From Roseicyclus marinus (GTDB lineage Bacteria > Pseudomonadota > Alphaproteobacteria > Rhodobacterales > Rhodobacteraceae), in contig NZ_JASJOF010000002.1 of assembly GCF_030163795.1 (NCBI RefSeq), forward strand, positions 62,001-126,000: a stretch of DNA of 64,000 nucleotides. Reading direction: 5' to 3'. The position numbers and the translations under genes are program-made. The notes beneath the pieces are model-generated. The model saw only the letters and a list, made by a program, of their open reading frames with translations, did no database searches and had not been told where the DNA came from. This document shows, one piece after another, positions 56,528 to 64,000 of the stretch (positions are counted from its first letter, which is position 1; the number at the start of each line of letters is the position of its first letter).

Positions 56528-57703
56528 ATGTCCCGTACTTCATCTACCCTCTACCCGTTCCTGCTCGTCCCACCCCAGCCCAAGGTCCACAATGCGAACA
56601 AGCTTGTGGAGCGCTTCAAGGCGCATCTGCGCGACCTGCGATATGATCCACCCACGACGGAGCGGATCGCCGAGGTCGTTGCCAAACGGCAGGCCATCAT
56701 GGCGGAGGCCCAAGACCCCGCCATGGGCGAGTGGCAGGCTGACACCTTCTATCCTTGGCCGCCGCTCCACCCGGACGGGGTCATGCTCAGTGCTGAGGAT
56801 CATGCGAAGATCCAGCGTCGCGCGCGCTGTCTTGCCGGTGATGGGAAGACCGCTGCCAATCCCTACGCTGCGCTGAAGAAGGAAGAAATCGACCGCATCA
56901 AACCCGTAGAAGCCGGCGTGCCCGCTGTTATGACCGGCAGCCTCGACTGGGCCGACCAGATCGCAGCTGATCTGCACGACCGGATGCCTTGGATGGCCCC
57001 CGCCACCACGCATGCGTGGCATGCCCTGCGGGCTGCTGCGCGGGACGGCGGGCCGATCGTTTTGCGCCCCTTCCTCCTGAACGGGCCCTGGGGCATCGGC
57101 AAGTCAGTCTGGGCACGGGCGCTTGCCGATCACCTCGCGCTGCCCTGGGCCGAGCTGGATGCGTCGAAGGGCGGCGTCGGTTTCGCCTTGGCGGGTCTCG
57201 AGCGCGGTTGGAGCGGCCAGCAGCCCGGCAAGCCGGTTGAGACGATCCTCGAGCGACGGATCATCAACCCGGTGATCATCGTCGACGAGCTTTGCAAGGC
57301 CAAGAATGCGACGAGCAGCAAGGGCAGCCATTTCAGCTTCTTCGACGCGCTCCTAGGGCTTTTGGAACCTGCTACGGCGGCGCGGTGGGAATGCCATGCG
57401 CTGCGTTTGCCCTTCGACATGTCGCGCATCTCTTGGGTCATGACCTCGAACACGACCCAGACGATCCCGCAGGCGGTTCTGAGCCGCTGCGCGATCATCG
57501 ATCTACCCGACGTCACGCTGGAGCAGCTGGTCACCTTTGCCCGGCGTGAGGCGGAGGAGAAGGGTCTGTCCGAAGCGTCTGTGGACGCCCTGCTTATGAC
57601 CATCGAGGAAGCCTATCGGCTGCATGGTCGCGTCAGCCTGCGCGACGTCAACCGGATGCTCGAACGGGCCCAGGTGCTCGAGAACCGCCCCACCCTGCAT
57701 TGA
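56528..57703 (+). CDS. AAA+ ATPase of an accessory operon
   Basis: A 391-residue protein. Residues 1-150 are an uncharacterised helical region (NANKLVERFKAHLRDLRYDP, PYAALKKEEIDRIKPVEAG). An AAA+ module follows: Walker A FLLNGPWGIGKS (about 186-193), Walker B NPVIIVDELCKA (about 248-258), sensor 1 SWVMTSNTTQTIPQAVLSRC, and a lid domain ending LHGRVSLRDVNRMLERA. The order resembles Lon or MoxR-like ATPases without a protease part. ATG 56528 is preferred to GTG 56522. The promoter must lie in the gap before it. The function is unknown; the partners downstream are the best clue. Confidence 0.8.
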   Translation: MSRTSSTLYPFLLVPPQPKVHNANKLVERFKAHLRDLRYDPPTTERIAEVVAKRQAIMAEAQDPAMGEWQADTFYPWPPLHPDGVMLSAEDHAKIQRRARCLAGDGKTAANPYAALKKEEIDRIKPVEAGVPAVMTGSLDWADQIAADLHDRMPWMAPATTHAWHALRAAARDGGPIVLRPFLLNGPWGIGKSVWARALADHLALPWAELDASKGGVGFALAGLERGWSGQQPGKPVETILERRIINPVIIVDELCKAKNATSSKGSHFSFFDALLGLLEPATAARWECHALRLPFDMSRISWVMTSNTTQTIPQAVLSRCAIIDLPDVTLEQLVTFARREAEEKGLSEASVDALLMTIEEAYRLHGRVSLRDVNRMLERAQVLENRPTLH

Positions 57704-57713
57704 GGAGACCAAC

Positions 57714-58127
57714 ATGCCCCACAATTTCCAGCTCCCGCCCGAACAGATGGACATTCTCGAGCGCTATCCGGCCCTGTTTGGGCTGGCCCCGGGAGGCAAG
57801 GGCCTGACCCTGCTCGGCGACGGCTTTGCCTGCGGTGCGGGCTGGTATCCGATCCTCGACCGCCTTTTCGCGGATCTCGCCGTGATCCGGCGGGAAGATG
57901 TCCTGACCCGGCTTCGGGTCGTGCAGGTCAAGGAGAAGTTCGGTGGCCTCCGGGTCTATGTCGACGGCGGCAACGAGCGCATCCAGGCGCGGATCGCCGA
58001 TGCCGAGACCGAGGCTGCGGCGACCTGCGAGCATTGCGGCGGCCCCAGCCCCGGGCGGCGCAGCCACGACGGTTGGTACGGGAATATCTGCGACAGCTGC
58101 GCTCAAAAGAGGAGATCGGAACCATGA
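57714..58127 (+). CDS. Zinc-finger-like protein of the accessory operon
   Basis: A 137-residue protein from ATG 57714 after GGAGACC. Its middle carries GWYPILDRLFADLAVIRREDVLTRLRVVQVKEKFGGLRVYV; near the C-terminus CEHCGG and CDSCAQ form a four-cysteine zinc site (about 105-130). It reads like a small adaptor or nucleic-acid-binding protein. No family recognised with confidence. ATGA overlap with the next gene. Confidence 0.75.
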   Translation: MPHNFQLPPEQMDILERYPALFGLAPGGKGLTLLGDGFACGAGWYPILDRLFADLAVIRREDVLTRLRVVQVKEKFGGLRVYVDGGNERIQARIADAETEAAATCEHCGGPSPGRRSHDGWYGNICDSCAQKRRSEP

Positions 58128-58507
58128 CCTTCAACAAGAAGATGTCCGATGCCGCTGCTGCCGTGCTGGCGGGACCGTCGGCCGACGAGGTCGCAGCCAG
58201 CCCAATCCTCCTGAACTGGTCCTTCACGATCCAGTGGAGCGGTAGCCTCGCCTTGGCGGGTCGGGTGCAAGACAGCCCCGACTTCGCCGACAATGAGGCA
58301 ATCGTGACGAGCCCGCTTGTCTTCCTCGATCAGCAGCGTGGCATCGCTCGTACCCGGTCCCGCTGGTATCGCCTTGGCGCGATGCAGCCTGACCCGGAGC
58401 GCATGCGCGGTGCCTTCAGGCCCGACCCGGCTGCGGTCGATGCCTTCCTGCGAGCGCAACTCGTGTTGCTGATCGAAGCACAGCACCTGTTCGAGGGGAC
58501 CTGGTGA
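58124..58507 (+). CDS. Unknown protein of the accessory operon
   Basis: A 127-residue soluble protein. The central part (ILLNWSFTIQWSGSLALAGRV, EAIVTSPLVFLDQQRGIARTRSRWYRLG) has the look of a small beta-domain with a promoter-proximal fold, and the C-terminus is a helix (VDAFLRAQLVLLIEAQHLF). I recognise no known function; similar sequences with TSPLV...ARTRSRxYRLG occur as DUF proteins of Rhodobacterales. It overlaps the genes on both sides by a few bases. Confidence 0.7.
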   Translation: MTFNKKMSDAAAAVLAGPSADEVAASPILLNWSFTIQWSGSLALAGRVQDSPDFADNEAIVTSPLVFLDQQRGIARTRSRWYRLGAMQPDPERMRGAFRPDPAAVDAFLRAQLVLLIEAQHLFEGTW

Positions 58508-59064
58508 TGGCCCATCTCTTCACCGCCGACCTGCATTTCGGGCACCGGCGCATCATCGACTTCTGCCACCGTCCCTTCGCGTCGGCTGCGGAGATGGACA
58601 GCCAAATCCTCACCCGAATGCAGACCGCCATGTCGTCGGAAGATGATCTGTGGGTCGTGGGTGACTTTGCCTTCGGTGGGTCGGATCAGGCGAGGAAGCT
58701 TGAAGCCTATCTGGCGTCCATCCCGGGCCGCAAGCATCTGGTCCGCGGCAACCACGACAAGTCATGGATGACGAAACTGGCGGGATGGACCAGCGTCCAC
58801 GACCTCGTGGAGCTCGTGATCGAAGAGACGCGGCTGACCTTGTGTCACTACCCGATGATCACCTTTCCCGGCGCGCGGCACGGAGCGCTGCAGCTGTTCG
58901 GTCATGTCCATGACAACTGGCGTGGCAGCCGTAACAGCGTGAACGTCGGGGTCGATGTCTGGGACTTTCGGCCTGTCGGCCTCGCCGAGATCAAGCGCCG
59001 CGCAGCGACCCTGCCGGTCAATCCGTTCTGGTCAGAGGTCGAACCAAGGAGTATCCTGCAATGA
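58507..59064 (+). CDS. Calcineurin-like metallophosphoesterase
   Basis: A 185-residue phosphoesterase with the full metal-site series: TADLHFGHRRII (D and H), LWVVGDFAFGG (GD), LVRGNHDKSW (GNHD), LCHYPMITF (H) and LFGHVHDN (GHxH). Small proteins of this sort occur in phages and genomic islands and may cleave phosphodiesters or cyclic nucleotides. ATG 58507 overlaps the previous stop; a GTG at 58504 is possible. The last codons overlap the next gene. Confidence 0.88.
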   Translation: MAHLFTADLHFGHRRIIDFCHRPFASAAEMDSQILTRMQTAMSSEDDLWVVGDFAFGGSDQARKLEAYLASIPGRKHLVRGNHDKSWMTKLAGWTSVHDLVELVIEETRLTLCHYPMITFPGARHGALQLFGHVHDNWRGSRNSVNVGVDVWDFRPVGLAEIKRRAATLPVNPFWSEVEPRSILQ

Positions 59065-59603
59065 CCAATCAGGTCGCGGGCCGCCAGCCCCGTATCCTTG
59101 TTCTTGGCGACCTGCATGCCGACAGCTGGTGGCATGTCGGCGACCGAGTGCTGCAGGTGACTGGCCTCGGGCGGTGGATTCTCGACAGCGCGCCGGATCT
59201 TCTGATCGTTGCAGGCGACATCGCCGATAACCCGAGGCAAAACTGGATCGGAGCCCTGCGGGAGATCGAGGAGTATATCTTGCCGCAAGATGTCATCATC
59301 TTGCCCGGCAACCATGATTATTATCGTTTCAGCCTCGACGGAGACGACGAGCTGCGCCGTCTCGCGGAGCGGGCTGGGATGCGCTTTGCGCAAAAGGAGG
59401 AGATCCGCATCGGCACGGTCCGGATCCTCTGCTGCACGCTCTGGACGGATTTCGCGTTCAACGGCGATGCCGAATGGGGAGCGCTCGCCGCGCGGCCCAG
59501 GCTCAACGATTACCACCAGATCACGACAGATCCGTCCATTGGCACGATCGCAAGCCACATCCGGTCTGCCGCGATAGAGTTCACCTATGACCGCACGACA
59601 TAG
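59061..59603 (+). CDS. Second metallophosphoesterase, C-terminally truncated
   Basis: A 180-residue protein with the early metal motifs ILVLGDLHADSWWHV, LLIVAGDIADNP and VIILPGNHDYYRF, then an insert with GTVRILCCTLWTDFAFNGDAEW. The C-terminal histidine motifs (LTHH- and GHxH-type) required in this family are absent: the frame ends at TAG 59601-59603 soon after HIRSAAIEFTYDRTT. The product is therefore probably inactive. The DNA beyond changes within about 100 nt to the AT-rich block described next, so the 3' part seems to have been lost or replaced. Confidence 0.75.
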   Translation: MTNQVAGRQPRILVLGDLHADSWWHVGDRVLQVTGLGRWILDSAPDLLIVAGDIADNPRQNWIGALREIEEYILPQDVIILPGNHDYYRFSLDGDDELRRLAERAGMRFAQKEEIRIGTVRILCCTLWTDFAFNGDAEWGALAARPRLNDYHQITTDPSIGTIASHIRSAAIEFTYDRTT

Positions 59604-59689
59604 GAAAGTCCGAAGATCGATCCCTTGTGGTCCGAACTGGACGACAGACGGCCTGAACCTCGGTCAGCATGGTGGGGTGCTCCTTCGCT

Positions 59690-60110
59690 GCTTAGCGTTA
59701 TAACTGCACAGTGGGATTTAGCACTCCATACGGCTCTGATTGCTCTGCTGCATAAAGCCGAATTTCCAGGTAGATGTTTTATCCTAGGACAAGTTCCTCT
59801 CAGCCATTTATTTCTCTCTCCTTCTCCCTCTTTCTCTTTCTCTTTCTCTTTCTCTTTCTCTTTCTCTTTCTCTTTCTCTTTCTCTTTCTCTTTCGAGAAG
59901 AACTTGAAAAATCCCTTATCTCCCATTTCTTACTTTTTAAAGTGATAAGTTCCAAGGTCTCCCAATTCTTAGAATTATTGAATTCACAAAAAGGGGTATA
60001 ATCTTTCCTCTTCACCTTCTACATTAATTGCCGAGTGAAGGCCCTTCCATAAGCTGCTTTCAGAGATGCTCAGTGACTTTGGCTTAAATGGTTTTTCCAG
60101 AGGCTATCGT
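59690..60110. other. AT-rich block with microsatellite, foreign-looking
   Basis: About 420 nt of sequence unlike anything else in the window: AT-rich, without bacterial genes, and containing a perfect hexanucleotide tract. The frames through it give only low-complexity products (alternating Leu-Phe, Ser-Phe or Lys-Glu). It may be eukaryotic DNA joined by misassembly or insertion. Borders are judged by eye. Confidence 0.5.
59828..59894 (+). repeat. (CTCTTT)n microsatellite, about 11 units
   Basis: A tandem run of the hexamer CTCTTT spanning about 67 nt, read as GAAAGA on the other strand. It is uninterrupted. Such tracts are frequent in eukaryotic genomes and rare in high-GC alphaproteobacteria. 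Confidence 0.9.
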
Positions 60111-60320
60111 GCTCCCATTTAACCACCTCTCAACCCATCCGCCCACCCTCACGCTTGCTCGTCGGCCGAAAAGCCTGATCCCCTTCATCTTGGCGGAAAA
60201 ACGCCAAGAGAGTCGCCAAAGGCGGCGGGAGCAGAGCCCCCTACTTTGGTCTCGTCGTCTCTGGCGACCGGGGCAGAGCCCCCACCTTGCGCCGCCCTCA
60301 CAGGCCGCTACCTTCCCACC

Positions 60321-61334
60321 ATGGTCCTGACCTTCACCGAAGCCGGCATCTATTGCCCGGCGGCAGATGCCCATATCGACCCTTGGCGCCCCGTGGACCG
60401 GGCGCTGATCACCCATGGCCATTCGGACCACGCCCGCTGGGGCCACCGCCGCTACCTCGCGACCGAGGCGGCGGCGCCGGTGATCCGCCACCGCTTGGGC
60501 GACATCACGCTCCAGACCATTCGCTACGGCGAGCGTCTCAAGATGGGTGACGCCACGATCAGCTACCACCCCGCAGGCCATGTGCCGGGCTCGGCCCAGA
60601 TTCGGGTCGAGGTGGGCGGCGAGGTCTGGGTGGTGTCGGGCGATTACAAGACAACACCCGACGGGCTTTCCGAACCTTTCGAGCCTCTCCGCTGCCACGC
60701 CTTCATCTCCGAATGCACCTTCGGCCTGCCGATCTACCGCTGGCCCGACGAGGCGACACTGGCGCGCGAGATCAACGGCTGGTGGCTCGAGACGCGCGCC
60801 AAGGGCCAGACGGCCATCCTCGGCGTCTATGCGCTGGGCAAGGCGCAGCGCGTGCTGCGCCTTCTCGACCCCTCGATCGGCCCGATCCTGACCCATGGCG
60901 CGGTCGAGGCCACGACCGAGGTCCTGCGCGCCCAGGGCATCGCGCTTCCCGCGACGATCCCCGTTACCCAGGCTCTCGACCTCAAGACGCATCGCGGGGC
61001 GATGGTGCTGGCCCCACCCTCCGCGCTCGGCTCGGCCTGGATGCGGAAATTCGGGCCCGTCTCGACCGGCTTTGCCTCGGGCTGGATGCGGCTTCGCGGC
61101 GTGCGCCGCAGACGCGCGGCCGACCGGGGGTTCGTCGTCTCCGACCATGCCGATTGGGCGGGCCTGAACAGCGCCATCGCCGAAACCGGCGCCGAAAAGA
61201 TCTTCGTCACCCATGGCTACACCGCCCAATTCGCCCAGTGGCTCCGCGCGCAGGGCTATGACGCAGGCATTGTGCAGACCGAGTTTGGCGGCGAGACGCT
61301 CGACGATACGCCGGAAACCGAGGTGCCGGAATGA
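60321..61334 (+). CDS. Ligase-associated DNA-damage-response exonuclease (metallo-beta-lactamase fold)
   Basis: A 337-residue MBL-fold nuclease. The metal motif HGHSDHARWG (HxHxDH) is at about 32-41, with further ligands in HPAGHVPGSAQI, VVSGDYK and SDHADWAG, as in SNM1/beta-CASP-like nucleases. The family occurs beside an ATP-dependent DNA ligase and a DEXH helicase as a presumed repair set. ATG 60321 is the start; the frame open from 60246 is not needed. It overlaps the next gene by 4 nt. Confidence 0.9.
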   Translation: MVLTFTEAGIYCPAADAHIDPWRPVDRALITHGHSDHARWGHRRYLATEAAAPVIRHRLGDITLQTIRYGERLKMGDATISYHPAGHVPGSAQIRVEVGGEVWVVSGDYKTTPDGLSEPFEPLRCHAFISECTFGLPIYRWPDEATLAREINGWWLETRAKGQTAILGVYALGKAQRVLRLLDPSIGPILTHGAVEATTEVLRAQGIALPATIPVTQALDLKTHRGAMVLAPPSALGSAWMRKFGPVSTGFASGWMRLRGVRRRRAADRGFVVSDHADWAGLNSAIAETGAEKIFVTHGYTAQFAQWLRAQGYDAGIVQTEFGGETLDDTPETEVPE

Positions 61335-62218
61335 CCGACCTCACCGCCCTTGACCGGTTCTGGCGCGGCACCGCGCGCTGGCTCGATCGCCCGGTCCTGA
61401 CCGCGCTCCCCTCCCAACGGCTCCTGCGCGGCCTCTTCGCGCTGTCGTCCCGCTTGGGCAGCGCGCTCCCCCCGGGCACCGCGCAACGGCAAGACGCCAC
61501 AGGCGCGCTCTGGCTGACGCCGCCCGGTGTCGCCCCAGACGCGCCCCTCCTGATGTACCTGCACGGCGGCGGCTTCACCATCGGCAGCCCGCGCACCCAC
61601 GCGGCCCTTGCCGCCCATCTCGCCGCCCATGCGGGCCTGCGCGTGGTCATGCCCCGCTACAGGCTCGCCCCCGAACATCCCGCGCCCGCCGCCCGCGAGG
61701 ATGCCATCGCCGCCTACCGCCACCTGGTCGAGGCCGGAACGCCCCCCGCGGCGCTGGCGGGCGACAGCGCGGGCGGCAACCTTGCGCTCCTCATCGCGCA
61801 GCACGCCCGCGATACGGGCCTCCCCCTGCCGCGCGCCATGGCGCTCATCGCGCCTGCCGCCGACCTCAGTGGCGACATCGCCGCCCGCTTCGCCGCCGCC
61901 CCGGGCGAGATCCTCATCCCGCCCGCTTGGGCGCGCCGCATCCGCCGTGCCTACCTGCCCGGCGTAGATCCGACCGATCCTGCTATATCCCCCCTCCACG
62001 GCGACCTGACTGGCCTGCCCCCTACGCGCCTGCACGCCGGGGCCGAAGAGGCCTTGGCCGATGAGGCGCGCCGCCTTGCCGCCGCCATGGATCACGCCGA
62101 GCTGTCGCTCTGGCCGGTCCTGCCCCATGTCTGGCACCTCCACGCTGGCCGCGCCCCCGCCGCCGACCGCGCGCTGGCCGACCTTGGCACTTTCCTCGCC
62201 GCCCATATCCCCCGATGA
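61331..62218 (+). CDS. Alpha/beta hydrolase, HSL-like esterase
   Basis: A 295-residue esterase of the hormone-sensitive lipase class: oxyanion motif LMYLHGGGFTIGSP, nucleophile elbow AGDSAGGNLAL, and the late Asp and His regions (HAGAEEALADEA, PHVWHLH). It probably hydrolyses short acyl esters. It is translationally coupled on both sides (ATGA overlaps) to the exonuclease and ligase genes, an unusual third member for a repair operon. Confidence 0.9.
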   Translation: MTDLTALDRFWRGTARWLDRPVLTALPSQRLLRGLFALSSRLGSALPPGTAQRQDATGALWLTPPGVAPDAPLLMYLHGGGFTIGSPRTHAALAAHLAAHAGLRVVMPRYRLAPEHPAPAAREDAIAAYRHLVEAGTPPAALAGDSAGGNLALLIAQHARDTGLPLPRAMALIAPAADLSGDIAARFAAAPGEILIPPAWARRIRRAYLPGVDPTDPAISPLHGDLTGLPPTRLHAGAEEALADEARRLAAAMDHAELSLWPVLPHVWHLHAGRAPAADRALADLGTFLAAHIPR

Positions 62219-63813
62219 AGGATTTCGCCGCCCTTTTCACCACGCTGGACCAGACCACCAAGACCAGCGTCAAGACCGCAGCGCTGGCGGAATATTTCCG
62301 CACCGCCCCCGAGGATGACCGCCTCTGGACCGTGGCGCTTCTCTCGGGGCGCCGCCCGCGCCGCTCCATCACCTCGACACGCCTGCGCGAATGGGCGGCC
62401 GAACGGGCAGGCATCTCCCTGTGGCTGTTCGAGGCCTGCTACCCGGTCGTGGGCGACCTCTCGGAAACCATCGCCCTCGTCCTGCCCCCGCCCGCCACGC
62501 AGATCGAGAAATCCCTCACCGGCTGGATCACCGCCCTGCGTGCGCTGGACAAGGCCGACGACCCCACCCGCAAGGACTTCGTCTTCACCGCTTGGGACGG
62601 GCTCGCCCCCACCGAACGCTTCGTCTTCAACAAGCTCATCACCGGCGGCTGGCGCATGGGCGTGAGCCAGAAATTGATGACCCGCGCGCTCGCCCAGGCA
62701 ACCGGCATCGACGAGGCCGAACTGACCCACCGCCTGATGGGCGATTGGTCCCCCGACCGCATCACCTGGGATGGCCTTATCACCGCCCCCGATCCCGCCG
62801 CCGACCTCTCCCGCCCCTATCCCTTCAGCCTCGCCCATCCGCTGGAGGACGCGCCCGAAACGCTCGGGCCTGTCACCGACTGGATCGCCGAACACAAATG
62901 GGACGGCATCCGTGGCCAGCTGATCTTGCGCGGCGGCGACCACCACCTGTGGTCCCGCGGCGAAGAGTTGATGACCGACCGCTTTCCCGAACTGGCGCAA
63001 CTGACCGATTTCCTGCCCCACGGCACCGTCATCGACGGCGAGGTTCTCGCCTGGAACAATGCCGCCGATACGCCCCTCGGTTTCTCCAGCCTGCAACCCC
63101 GGATCGGCCGCAAGACCGTGCCGAAAAAACTCCTGACCGACGCCCCGGTCATCGTGATGGCCTATGACCTCCTCGAATGGCAGGGCGCCGATATCCGCGA
63201 CTGGCCGCTGTCGCGCCGCCGCGCCACCTTGGCCACGGCGCTCTTTGACCTCCCCCTCGGCCTGCCGCTGCGCCTCTCCCCGCCCGTGCCCGCGCAGGAC
63301 TGGACCGACCTCGCCCAAGCCCGCGCGACAGCACGCGACATCGGGGCCGAGGGGCTGATGCTCAAACGCGCCGCCTCCCCCTACCTGCCGGGCCGCCGCC
63401 GCGGCGATTGGTGGAAATGGAAACTCGATCCCCTGACCATCGACGCCGTGATGATCTATGCGCAGGCAGGCTCCGGGCGGCGCGCCACGCTCTACACCGA
63501 TTTCACCTTCGCCGTGCGCGACGGCGAGGCGCTCGTCCCCTTCACCAAGGCCTATTCGGGTCTCACCGACGCGGAATTCCGCGAAATCACCGCTTGGGTG
63601 CGCAAGAACACCACCGACCGTTTCGGCCCGGTGCGCGCCGTCAGGCCCGAACATGTCTTCGAAATCGCCTTCGAAGGGATACAGGCCAGCCCCCGCCACA
63701 AATCCGGCGTGGCGCTCCGCTTTCCCCGGATGGCGCGCTGGCGGCGCGACAAACCCGTGGCCGAGGCCAATACGCTCGACGATCTCAAGGCAATGCTGGC
63801 GCAATACGGCTGA
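62215..63813 (+). CDS. ATP-dependent DNA ligase
   Basis: A 532-residue ligase. The N-terminal DNA-binding domain covers about 1-200 (FVFNKLITGGWRMGVSQKLM), and the nucleotidyltransferase core carries the adenylation Lys in AEHKWDGIRGQ, plus VIDGEVLAW, ADIRDWPLSRRR and AEGLMLKRAASPYLPGRR. The C-terminal OB-fold ends RFPRMARWRRDKP. It seals nicks in a repair pathway separate from LigA. With the exonuclease it forms the known ligase-associated set; the helicase of that set is not seen before the right edge. Confidence 0.93.
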   Translation: MKDFAALFTTLDQTTKTSVKTAALAEYFRTAPEDDRLWTVALLSGRRPRRSITSTRLREWAAERAGISLWLFEACYPVVGDLSETIALVLPPPATQIEKSLTGWITALRALDKADDPTRKDFVFTAWDGLAPTERFVFNKLITGGWRMGVSQKLMTRALAQATGIDEAELTHRLMGDWSPDRITWDGLITAPDPAADLSRPYPFSLAHPLEDAPETLGPVTDWIAEHKWDGIRGQLILRGGDHHLWSRGEELMTDRFPELAQLTDFLPHGTVIDGEVLAWNNAADTPLGFSSLQPRIGRKTVPKKLLTDAPVIVMAYDLLEWQGADIRDWPLSRRRATLATALFDLPLGLPLRLSPPVPAQDWTDLAQARATARDIGAEGLMLKRAASPYLPGRRRGDWWKWKLDPLTIDAVMIYAQAGSGRRATLYTDFTFAVRDGEALVPFTKAYSGLTDAEFREITAWVRKNTTDRFGPVRAVRPEHVFEIAFEGIQASPRHKSGVALRFPRMARWRRDKPVAEANTLDDLKAMLAQYG

Positions 63814-63816
63814 CAC

Positions 63817-63845
63817 GCCGCCCATGCGCCCATTCCTTGGGCGGC
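63817..63845 (+). terminator. Possible hairpin terminator after the ligase gene
   Basis: GCCGCCCA and TGGGCGGC are perfect inverted copies 4 nt after the ligase stop, with a 13-nt loop. A second hairpin GCCCGG-TTT-CCGGGC follows at about 63847-63861. There is no T-run, so termination would be weak or factor-dependent. Confidence 0.35.
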
Positions 63846-63965
63846 CGCCCGGTTTCCGGGCAGAACACGGGATAGACCGGTGCCCCCCTTCCGCGCTATC
63901 CTGCCCCTCCACCGGAACCGGGCCCGCGCCCGCGCGTCGGCCCCCAAGGAACGGGAGATCGACCG

Positions 63966-64000
63966 ATGGACCACAAGGATCTCGTGCAATACGCGCGCAG
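63966..64000 (+). CDS. Start of a gene cut by the right edge
   Basis: ATG 63966 with CGGGAG 8-13 nt upstream opens MDHKDLVQYAR before the window ends. Eleven codons are too few to identify it. Confidence 0.4.
   Translation, partial: MDHKDLVQYAR

Noticed and set aside
59828-59894. Tandem repeat considered as a CRISPR array
   Set aside because: The unit is 6 nt with no spacers; it is a microsatellite.
59585-60015. Small frames with Lys-Glu or Leu-Phe repeats over the microsatellite
   Set aside because: They are translations of the CTCTTT tract only; no ribosome-binding site and no unique sequence.
62092-63912. A 606-codon minus-strand frame opposite the ligase
   Set aside because: Antisense to a complete ligase; glycine- and arginine-rich shadow product.

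Overview
The window reads as a chromosomal segment of an alphaproteobacterium, most likely of the Rhodobacterales (roseobacter group). The reasons are the high-GC housekeeping genes, a ccmABCDG cytochrome c biogenesis run, an sdhE gene next to a small HTH gene, an LdtR-like MarR regulator, GT25 glycosyltransferases with a Hint-domain protein, and IS families typical of that group. This rests on protein motifs and gene order only; no database search was possible. No rRNA, tRNA or CRISPR array was recognised.

Layout. (1) 1-5.5 kb, minus strand: surface-glycan genes (Wzt-like ABC ATPase, asparagine synthetase, GT4, N-acetyl sugar amidotransferase cut by the left edge). (2) 5.5-9.8 kb: nested insertions; an IS21 istB scrap abuts an IS5 element, which holds an IS3 element, which holds an intact IS110/IS1111 element. 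(3) 9.9-12.5 kb, plus strand: ABC-2 permease, a second Wzt-like ATPase, and a broken gene of unknown function. (4) 12.5-20.6 kb: IS graveyard (IS21, IS3, IS110, IS256 and IS1182-type pieces) around an AT-rich sulfotransferase and methyltransferase. (5) 20.7-28.4 kb, plus strand: an operon for a UDP-2,3-diacetamido-hexuronic acid (wbpA/B/D/E type) followed by a GT4, a PglC-type phosphoglycosyl transferase, and PglD- and PglE-type enzymes. (6) 28.4-35.2 kb: an AT-rich secreted protein of unknown function, an intact IS1182-type element, IS3 debris, a tyrosine recombinase with a divergent XRE gene, and a two-gene unit of unknown function. (7) 35.4-42.3 kb: YdcF-like protein, NusG paralogue, two GT4 and three GT25 genes, Hint protein. 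(8) 42.5-55.5 kb: core genes (acnA, parD/parE-like pair, YebC, ccmABCDG, lptD, MarR, sdhE, HTH, aspartate aminotransferase). (9) 56.5-59.6 kb: a compact accessory operon (AAA+ ATPase, zinc-finger protein, unknown protein, two metallophosphoesterases, the second cut short). (10) 59.7-60.1 kb: an AT-rich block with a (CTCTTT)n microsatellite that does not look bacterial. (11) 60.3-63.8 kb: ligase-associated exonuclease, alpha/beta hydrolase and ATP-dependent DNA ligase in one overlapping operon.

How it works together. Regions 1, 3 and 5 together encode an ABC-exported polysaccharide carrying diacetamido-uronic acid and bacillosamine-like sugars, with amidation (AsnB, amidotransferase) and probably sulfation and methylation as decorations. 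The IS nest sits where the two divergent export operons should share a promoter. Region 7 looks like a second, LPS-core-like set of transferases with its own RfaH/NusG-like elongation factor. The observations I would check first are the two near-identical 20-nt insertions at GAA/ACTTCTG sites in two unrelated transposase genes, the eukaryote-like microsatellite block that follows a truncated phosphoesterase, the possible bridge-RNA region of the IS1111 element, and the 56.5-59.6 kb accessory operon.
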